A DNA stretch of 12,490 nucleotides from DATKMP01 sp035541775 (GTDB lineage: Bacteria; Bacteroidota; Ignavibacteria; UBA10030): contig DATKMP010000092.1 of the NCBI GenBank assembly GCA_035541775.1, forward strand, positions 1-12,490. Reading direction: 5' to 3'. Of this stretch, positions 7,125 through 12,490 are shown piece by piece. The position numbers were made by a program, and so were the translations under genes. A model generated the notes under the pieces. That model was not told the origin of the DNA. It saw nothing but the letters and a program-made list of their open reading frames with translations, and searched no databases. The stretch's first letter is position 1; every line of letters starts with the position of its first letter.

Positions 7125-7147
7125 ATTGGTTGTTTTAAACAACAAAT
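7125..7147. promoter_or_regulatory. Second, imperfect XylR-like operator
   Basis: ATTGGTTGTTT (7125-7135) and AAACAACAAAT (7137-7147) form 11-bp arms around one central base, with a single mismatch (G7128-A7144). The core TTGTT/AACAA half-sites are shared with the perfect site upstream. The site centre (7136) is 83 bp from the centre of the first (7053), close to eight helical turns, and it ends 17 bp before the regulator start codon. Confidence 0.55.
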
Positions 7148-7164
7148 TATTTGAAAGCAATAAT

Positions 7165-8385
7165 ATGACGCATATAAGAAAATCGAAACGAAGACAGCTG
7201 ATTAGTGTCAATGCAAAAGTTGGCCGCGACATCAATCGTTCAAGCGTTTTAAATTCCATTCGCGAGCATCAACCAATTTCGAGAATCAATGTTGCGAAGA
7301 TGACGGGGCTTAACAAAAGTACCGTCTCGGATATTGTTGGTGAATTGCTTGAAGAAAATCTTATAGAAGAAGACATCGATAGAAATCAAAAGGTCGGCCG
7401 TAATCCCATTAACCTCCGGGTAAAACAAGAAATGCATGTTGTGGGGGCAATCTATTTTAATTCTCCCAAAACAGAACTTGCGGTTATCGATATTGGCGGA
7501 ACGATCAAGTCAAAATCTGAAATACCAACGGAGACGGAAAATCCAAAGCGGTTCATCGAGCAATGTCTGACACAATTAGACATGCTTCGCGAAGAATCGA
7601 AATCGCCGGCGTTTAAAGGAATTGGAATAACCGTGGCTGGCATTGTTGACTCTGCACAATCGAAAGTTATCTATGCGCCCAATCTTGGATGGGAAAATTA
7701 TGAAATCGGACAGATCGTCCGGGAATTAAAACCGGATATCGAATTGATTACGATCGAGAACGATGCGAAAGCTTCGGCACTTGCTGAACTTTTACTTGGG
7801 CGCCATGAAACGCCGCCATCCAGTATCGTATTCCTTGCTGTTGGAAACGGCATTGGTTCAGGGATTGTGATTAATAATCATGTACTGAGCGGCCATTCGC
7901 ACGCCGCTGGTGAATTTGGACATATGACGATCGTGGAAGGCGGGGAACTTTGTTCATGCGGAAATCAGGGTTGCTGGGAAGAATATGCCTCCGATCGTGC
8001 GACACTTCGAAGGTATGCGCACTTAAAAGAAATTTCGCTGGGACAATTTGAAAAAATGTCGATCGTTGATGTCATTAATGCCGCGAAGCAAGGAGAGGCG
8101 TTAGCTTGTGAAGCCCTTTCTGTGACCGCCCAATATATGGGATTAGGAATTGCGAATATCATTCGCTCGTTCGATCCGGAAGTGATCATTATTGGCGGAC
8201 TGATTACACAAGTATGGGATTTTGTTTATCCGAAGATTATGGAAATAATATCCAAGAGAGGATTTTTTGGAACTCAACAAAGTACCGTTGTTCTTCCAAC
8301 TTCACTCACGAACAGCACAGCATTGCTCGGTGCTGCTTCATTATCGATCAGAAAAATATTTGCCGATTACCGAATCGAGCTTTGA
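7165..8385 (+). CDS. ROK-family transcriptional repressor, XylR-like
   Basis: A 406-residue regulator. An N-terminal winged helix-turn-helix (about 24-70, RSSVLNSIREHQPISRINVAKMTGLNKSTVSDIVGELLEENLI) precedes a ROK sugar-binding domain. The domain contains DIGGT (109-113), a GITVAGIVDS segment (154-163), N199-D200, GNGIGSG (227-233), E250-F-G-H253, and the zinc motif C263-x-C265-GNQG-C270-WEEYAS. The GCWE-YAS form recalls xylose repressors. It probably represses transcription until a sugar binds. I chose the ATG at 7165, since an upstream in-frame TTG at 7126 would place the second operator inside the gene and adds only residues unlike the family. It is preceded by a weak GAAAG. The XylR-like operators just upstream imply autoregulation. 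Sugar specificity is unproven; the linked kinase is a ROK kinase and not a xylulokinase. Unusually for a repressor, it keeps the kinase-type Asp and phosphate-binding motif. Confidence 0.9.
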   Translation: MTHIRKSKRRQLISVNAKVGRDINRSSVLNSIREHQPISRINVAKMTGLNKSTVSDIVGELLEENLIEEDIDRNQKVGRNPINLRVKQEMHVVGAIYFNSPKTELAVIDIGGTIKSKSEIPTETENPKRFIEQCLTQLDMLREESKSPAFKGIGITVAGIVDSAQSKVIYAPNLGWENYEIGQIVRELKPDIELITIENDAKASALAELLLGRHETPPSSIVFLAVGNGIGSGIVINNHVLSGHSHAAGEFGHMTIVEGGELCSCGNQGCWEEYASDRATLRRYAHLKEISLGQFEKMSIVDVINAAKQGEALACEALSVTAQYMGLGIANIIRSFDPEVIIIGGLITQVWDFVYPKIMEIISKRGFFGTQQSTVVLPTSLTNSTALLGAASLSIRKIFADYRIEL

Positions 8386-8411
8386 TTTATCTAAAGGAAG
8401 AAAAAATAAAA

Positions 8412-9374
8412 ATGAAAGAGGCCACACTGACAATAGGAGTTGATATTGGAGGAACGAACACCGTTGTGGGTGTCGTAGATACCGATGGTGTCTGTCTTCA
8501 TAAAACAAGTATTGCCATGAAAGATCAAAAAAGTGCGGAATTATTTATGCGCACGTTGTCGTCCACCATCAATGAACTTTGTCGAAACCTCCCATCCAAT
8601 AAAACCATTTGCGGCATTGGCATTGCGGCACCTGCGGCAAGGCACAATAAAGGCATTGTGAAAAATCCTGCAAACCTTCAATGGGGAACTGTCAACTTAG
8701 TGGAAATGATGGGACAATATTTTGACGTTCCCATTGCCATCACCAATGATAGTAATGCTGCTGCATTGGGCGAACTAAAATGTGGATTAGCGCAAGGAAA
8801 AAAAAATTTTATAACGCTTACGTTGGGTACCGGCTTAGGAGCCGGCATCGTCGTTGAAGGTGCATTGTTATATGGTCACAATAGTATGGCCGGAGAATTA
8901 GGTCATATGACGATCGAACCGCAAGGAAGACGCTGCGGATGCGGACGGCGTGGTTGTGTAGAAACGTACGTATCTGCTTCAGGCGTATGCCGAACGGTCT
9001 TTGAGTTACTAGAAAAGGAAACAGATCCGACCAAGCTTCGATCTTTCTGTTACGACAATTTAACTTCATTGCAAGTTTTTGAACTGGCGCAGCTTGGCGA
9101 CCCGGTCGCTATCAAGGCCTTTAATATGACCGGCGATTATTTAGGGCGGATGATCGCCAATACCGTCGCTGCCTTTGATCCCGAGCTGGTGATCTTATCC
9201 GGAGGATTATCGAACGCAGAGGGAGCATTACTGGTTCCGACGAAAAAAGCGTTTGAAGAAAATGCGCTTGAATGGCATAAGGATTCGGTTGTTATAAAAA
9301 AATCGCATTTGCAAAATGCTGCTATTATCGGCGCCAGTGCGATGATGAATGAAATTATACGAAACGGTCATTAA
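8412..9374 (+). CDS. ROK-family sugar kinase (glucokinase-like)
   Basis: A 320-residue cytoplasmic kinase without a DNA-binding domain, expected to use ATP to phosphorylate a hexose or hexose derivative. Motifs in order: ATP phosphate loop DIGGT (11-15); GIGIAAPAA and KNPANLQW (68-76, 84-91); N112-D113, where the Asp is the expected catalytic base; the second phosphate loop GTGLGAG (139-145); E162-L-G-H165; the zinc cluster C175-G-C177-GRRG-C182 with H165; and ILSGGL near 261-266. Length and motif spacing fit bacterial ROK glucokinases, but ROK kinases also act on fructose, N-acetylglucosamine, N-acetylmannosamine or allose. The ATG at 8412 is favoured because the DIGGT motif follows at the usual distance and AAAGGAAG (8393-8400) lies upstream. 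It starts 26 nt after the regulator stop, so the two are very likely cotranscribed. Confidence 0.92.
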   Translation: MKEATLTIGVDIGGTNTVVGVVDTDGVCLHKTSIAMKDQKSAELFMRTLSSTINELCRNLPSNKTICGIGIAAPAARHNKGIVKNPANLQWGTVNLVEMMGQYFDVPIAITNDSNAAALGELKCGLAQGKKNFITLTLGTGLGAGIVVEGALLYGHNSMAGELGHMTIEPQGRRCGCGRRGCVETYVSASGVCRTVFELLEKETDPTKLRSFCYDNLTSLQVFELAQLGDPVAIKAFNMTGDYLGRMIANTVAAFDPELVILSGGLSNAEGALLVPTKKAFEENALEWHKDSVVIKKSHLQNAAIIGASAMMNEIIRNGH

Positions 9375-9435
9375 ACGTTTAAAACTTATATCGAAGAGAA
9401 TGAACGTGATTATTGTATTTCCAAATCTATTGTGT

Positions 9436-9441
9436 AGGAGG
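9436..9441 (+). promoter_or_regulatory. Strong ribosome binding site of the TonB receptor gene
   Basis: AGGAGG lies 8 nt before the ATG at 9450, which decides this start over an in-frame TTG at 9444. The 75-nt spacer 9375-9449 shows no convincing promoter, terminator hairpin or XylR-like operator. The receptor may therefore be read from the upstream regulator promoter. Confidence 0.8.
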
Positions 9442-9449
9442 AATTGCTG

Positions 9450-12398
9450 ATGAATCGGAATCAAAAAATATTTGTATTGTTGCTCGTAAGTCTTCTGTCT
9501 TGCAGCGTTACAGTTGTTGCCGAAGTCCCGGGAAAAATATCCGGTAAGGTGATCGATAAAAGCACGAAGGAAGGAATGATCGCTGCCAATATCGTCGTCG
9601 AAGGAACGTCGCTGGGCGCCTCGACGGATGTTGATGGCAATTTTACCATTCAAGCGGTTCCCTCAGGAATCTACACCATCAAGGCATCGTATATCGGTTA
9701 TAGCTCTGAAGCGAAAACAGAAATTCGCGTCGTGAGCGGTGGAACAACAACGGTCAACTTCGAACTTGGCGCCGCAAGTCTGACGACGGAAGCCGTGGTG
9801 ATAACGGCACAAGCGCAAGGACAGCAGCAGGCGGTCAATAAACAATTGGCTTCCGACCAGATTGTGAATGTTGTTTCGTCGTCGCGCATTCAAGAACTTC
9901 CCGATGCCAATGCAGCGGAATCTGTTGCGCGCCTTCCGGGTATTTCGGTAACCCGAAACGGCGGCGAAGCAAATCAAATCGTCATTCGCGGAATGCAGCC
10001 GAAATATAATTCGATCAGCATCGACGGCGTTCGGTTGTCGTCAACCAACAAAGATGATCGCAGCGTTGACTTGAGCATGATTTCGCCGAACATGCTCGAT
10101 GGAATTGAAGTCTCGAAAACGGTGAATGCGGACCAAGATGCAGATGTGCTGGGTGGAACCGTTAATTTTAAAATGCGGGAAGCAAGAGGCGAGAAAGAAG
10201 GATTGGGTGTAGAGCTTCTTGCGCAAGGTGGTTATAACAAACTTTCCGATGCCGTCAACAGATATAACAATTACAAATATGTCGGCAGTGTGGAAGGAAG
10301 ATTTTTTGACCAGAAATTTGGAGTGTTCGTTCAGGCAGATCTGGAACGAAAAAATTTATCCTCGAACGAAATGAATGCGTCGTACGGAGAATATCAAAAT
10401 ACGTTTACAGATTACATTGTCAACACCATCAATCTTCATGATATTAGCCGCGATCGGCAGCGTTCCAATGCAACCGTGAATTTAGATTATCGGTTGACCG
10501 ACGGGAAAATATCACTTTCTACCTTTGTCAGTTCAGGAACAACCTATACCGTAGATCGCGGGCAATTGTATTACGTCAATGGAAACAGCATCAGTAATAA
10601 TTCTGAAAATTATACGCTGGCGTACACAAAAAGCGAAGTAAATTTGTCGACCAATACATTGAATTATGAACAACAACTTTCCGTCTTTCATATCAATGCA
10701 AAAGTATCGCACACCTTTTCTGAAGTAACTGATCCGGGCGATTGGACGGCAACCTTTCAGCAACAAAGTTCTGGAATTGGTTCGGCTTCTGGAATCCCCA
10801 ATCTCACGCCAACGTATGTTGTCGGTTTTGCCAACAATAATTTATCAACAACAAGTTTTAGCGGATTCAGTAATTCCGATAGCTACACAAAAGAGCGTTC
10901 ATTAACTGGATCGATAGATATTGATTTCCCTTTGAATATTTCAAAAGAAATTAGCTCCATCGTCAAATTCGGTGGAAAGTACCGTTATCAAACGCGCTAT
11001 TACAACTATGATCTTTATAATGATGAACAGCCGTTTGGCCAGACCAGTACATCGGTGATGACGGACTCGATTGAAAGCATGCTGGGTTTGCCGGTCGGCA
11101 ATGCAAAGAGTATGAATATCACAAATTATATCGATCCTAATTTTCACTACGGAACATTTCTCAATGGCGATTACTCCATGATCGCTCCGCTGAATGAATC
11201 GATGATGCAGCGCGTTGCCGATCGTATTAAACAAGTGTACGCATTGATAGGGCCATCCGAAGGATATGGTCGCGATAATTTTAATTCGGCCACCAGTGAT
11301 TATTCCGGAAATGAAAACCTGTCCGCAGGGTACGTCATGGCGACGATTCATTTAGGCGATCAATGGACGATTATTCCTGGCGTGCGGTTTCAAGATCTCA
11401 CAACACAATATACGGGAACTCGTGGCGAAGAAACAAATTTAGATTGGAAAAATTATAATCACATCGATACAACAGTCACCGTGGATCATCCGTATTGGCT
11501 GCCGGATGTGAATATACGATATAAACCGTTTGCGTGGTTCGATATTCGTCTTTCGTACACTAATACCTTAGCATATCCTGATTACAGTTCTTTTACTCCG
11601 CGTTACGATCTTGCGCAAACCGGCACGATTGTTCTTAACAATGATCAATTAAAGCCGACACGCTCGACAAACTATGATGCGTATTGTTCATTTTACGAAA
11701 ACACACTCGGGTTATTTACGATCGGCGGATTCGTAAAGCAGATCGATGATTTGATTTATTACAAGACCTTCAATGTTACGGGCCAAGATATTAAGCAATA
11801 TGTTGTTTGGCAGGATTCTACCCATACATCGTTGGGATCGGAATATATGGTCGATACGTATGTCAACGATCCATATCGCATCAACAATTACGGATTGGAA
11901 CTTGAATGGCAGACGCACTTTTGGTATTTACCTCATCCGTTGGATGGTTTAGTTTTTAATATCAATTATACTCATACATATTCTGAGGCAAAATATCCTT
12001 TTCAATTTAATTATACAACCGGTGTCGGACGTAATACCGTTACCCATGTTATCGACACGTTTTATGTTGATCGCTTAATTCAGCAACCCAATAATATTGT
12101 CAACCTTTCGGTGGGATACGATTATAAAGGATTTTCCATTCGGGTCTCGATGTTGTATCAGGAAGATGTCAATGCGGGATATGCATTCTGGCCGCAGCTG
12201 CGGCAATCGACGGCAAGTTATAAACGCTGGGATCTTTCCGTCAAACAAAATCTTCCGTTCGGACTTCAACTGTATGCCGATATCAATAACATCAATGGCG
12301 CGCAGGATATTTCCGTGTTAGCAATGTATCCCAATGCTCAAACAGCAAACCAGACGTACGATATGACTGCAGATATCGGACTTCGGTGGCAGTTATAA
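9450..12398 (+). CDS. TonB-dependent outer-membrane receptor with CarboxypepD_reg-like domain
   Basis: A 982-residue outer-membrane receptor importing a ligand with energy from TonB-ExbBD. Order: signal peptide (1-24, hydrophobic core IFVLLLVSLL, likely cut after VVA); a carboxypeptidase-regulatory-like beta-sandwich (about 28-108, GKISGKVIDKSTKEGMIAAN to VNFELG); a candidate TonB box EAVVITAQ (114-121); a plug (about 135-245) with RIQELPDANAAESVARLPGI, QIVIRGMQ and DADVLGGTVNF; then a beta-barrel rich in Tyr, Asn and Thr to the C-terminal LRWQL. The plug text resembles the Caulobacter/Xanthomonas type of TonB receptor, often linked to glycan uptake, more than classical SusC. No SusD partner gene follows within the window. 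Position after the ROK kinase suggests a carbohydrate ligand, by inference only. No internal frameshift or truncation is seen. Confidence 0.93.
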   Translation: MNRNQKIFVLLLVSLLSCSVTVVAEVPGKISGKVIDKSTKEGMIAANIVVEGTSLGASTDVDGNFTIQAVPSGIYTIKASYIGYSSEAKTEIRVVSGGTTTVNFELGAASLTTEAVVITAQAQGQQQAVNKQLASDQIVNVVSSSRIQELPDANAAESVARLPGISVTRNGGEANQIVIRGMQPKYNSISIDGVRLSSTNKDDRSVDLSMISPNMLDGIEVSKTVNADQDADVLGGTVNFKMREARGEKEGLGVELLAQGGYNKLSDAVNRYNNYKYVGSVEGRFFDQKFGVFVQADLERKNLSSNEMNASYGEYQNTFTDYIVNTINLHDISRDRQRSNATVNLDYRLTDGKISLSTFVSSGTTYTVDRGQLYYVNGNSISNNSENYTLAYTKSEVNLSTNTLNYEQQLSVFHINAKVSHTFSEVTDPGDWTATFQQQSSGIGSASGIPNLTPTYVVGFANNNLSTTSFSGFSNSDSYTKERSLTGSIDIDFPLNISKEISSIVKFGGKYRYQTRYYNYDLYNDEQPFGQTSTSVMTDSIESMLGLPVGNAKSMNITNYIDPNFHYGTFLNGDYSMIAPLNESMMQRVADRIKQVYALIGPSEGYGRDNFNSATSDYSGNENLSAGYVMATIHLGDQWTIIPGVRFQDLTTQYTGTRGEETNLDWKNYNHIDTTVTVDHPYWLPDVNIRYKPFAWFDIRLSYTNTLAYPDYSSFTPRYDLAQTGTIVLNNDQLKPTRSTNYDAYCSFYENTLGLFTIGGFVKQIDDLIYYKTFNVTGQDIKQYVVWQDSTHTSLGSEYMVDTYVNDPYRINNYGLELEWQTHFWYLPHPLDGLVFNINYTHTYSEAKYPFQFNYTTGVGRNTVTHVIDTFYVDRLIQQPNNIVNLSVGYDYKGFSIRVSMLYQEDVNAGYAFWPQLRQSTASYKRWDLSVKQNLPFGLQLYADINNINGAQDISVLAMYPNAQTANQTYDMTADIGLRWQL

Positions 12399-12475
12399 AA
12401 AAATTTGAAGCAATGAAACGATTATCGAAATAACAAACCATCTATGTTCCACGAAATATTATATTACATGTTTGC

Positions 12476-12485
12476 AAAGGAGGTG
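12476..12485 (+). promoter_or_regulatory. Strong ribosome binding site for a gene beginning at or past the window end
   Basis: AAAGGAGGTG matches the 16S anti-Shine-Dalgarno complement almost fully and would suit a start codon a few bases past the window edge. The intervening 12399-12475 is AT-rich with no hairpin terminator visible. The next gene may therefore be cotranscribed with the receptor. An open frame from ATG 12444 (or 12468) also runs off the end, but it has no ribosome binding site and contains this motif internally, so I favour the downstream start. Confidence 0.55.
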
Positions 12486-12490
12486 TTGCG

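Noticed and set aside
7126..7164. TTG start for the ROK regulator at 7126
   Set aside because: It would add 13 residues encoded by the second operator, with no ribosome binding site. The ATG at 7165 gives the expected N-terminus before the winged helix.
8214..8411. Long N-terminal extension of the ROK kinase starting inside the regulator gene
   Set aside because: The 66 extra residues are an out-of-frame reading of the regulator gene. The DIGGT motif fits a start at 8412, which has a purine-rich ribosome binding site.
9450..9509. Lipoprotein signal (LLSC at residues 15-18) in the TonB receptor
   Set aside because: The -1 and -2 residues fit a lipobox poorly, and a normal signal peptidase site after VVA (residue 24) is available. 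TonB receptors are usually not lipoproteins.
9228..9653. Antisense open frame of 141 codons across the kinase-receptor junction
   Set aside because: It lies opposite two well-supported genes, has no ribosome binding site I can see, and its product shows no recognisable motif. The same applies to the antisense frame at 10941-11351.

Overview
The window looks like chromosomal DNA from a Gram-negative member of the Bacteroidota/Chlorobiota/Ignavibacteriota (FCB) assemblage. Base composition is moderate. A TonB-dependent receptor with a carboxypeptidase-regulatory-like N-terminal domain implies an outer membrane. Several genes carry clear Shine-Dalgarno sequences and sigma-70-like TTGACA/TATAAT-type promoters, which favours the Ignavibacteriota/Chlorobiota side over classical Bacteroidia; this placement is inference. 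The window is tightly packed: no stretch over 300 bases lacks a gene, and the longest gap is the divergent spacer at about 2050-2287. No tRNA, rRNA, IS element or CRISPR array was seen.

Region 1 (1-2049, minus strand) is one tight gene string transcribed leftward: clpS (N-degron adaptor of Clp protease), a PF09720-type antitoxin, a RelE/ParE-type toxin, then the 5' two-fifths or so of alaS, which runs off the window. Gaps are 12 nt, an 11-nt overlap, and 9 nt, so a toxin-antitoxin module sits directly between two housekeeping genes. The alaS fragment contains three tandem copies of a 7-bp unit.

Region 2 (2050-5011) holds a plus-strand uroporphyrinogen-decarboxylase-superfamily gene with its own promoter. 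It has MtaA-like His-x-Cys...Cys zinc ligands, so it is probably a methyltransferase and not HemE. Convergent to it is a minus-strand operon of a HIT-family nucleotide-binding protein and NADP-type isocitrate dehydrogenase (icd). These two are separated by 2 nt, with the icd ribosome binding site inside the HIT gene.

Region 3 (5170-12398, plus strand) is a probable carbohydrate uptake and phosphorylation locus: a sodium:solute symporter, a ROK-family winged-helix repressor, a ROK-family sugar kinase, and a large TonB-dependent receptor. The spacer between symporter and repressor holds a TTGACA-N17-TATGTT promoter overlapped by a perfect 15-bp inverted repeat. This repeat closely resembles the Bacillus xylose-repressor (XylR) operator as I remember it. 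A second, imperfect version lies 83 bp downstream, just before the repressor start. The simplest model: the receptor imports a sugar or oligosaccharide across the outer membrane, the symporter carries it across the inner membrane, the ROK kinase phosphorylates it, and the XylR-like repressor controls its own gene and the genes after it. The sugar cannot be named from sequence alone. The window ends on a strong ribosome binding site for a further gene.
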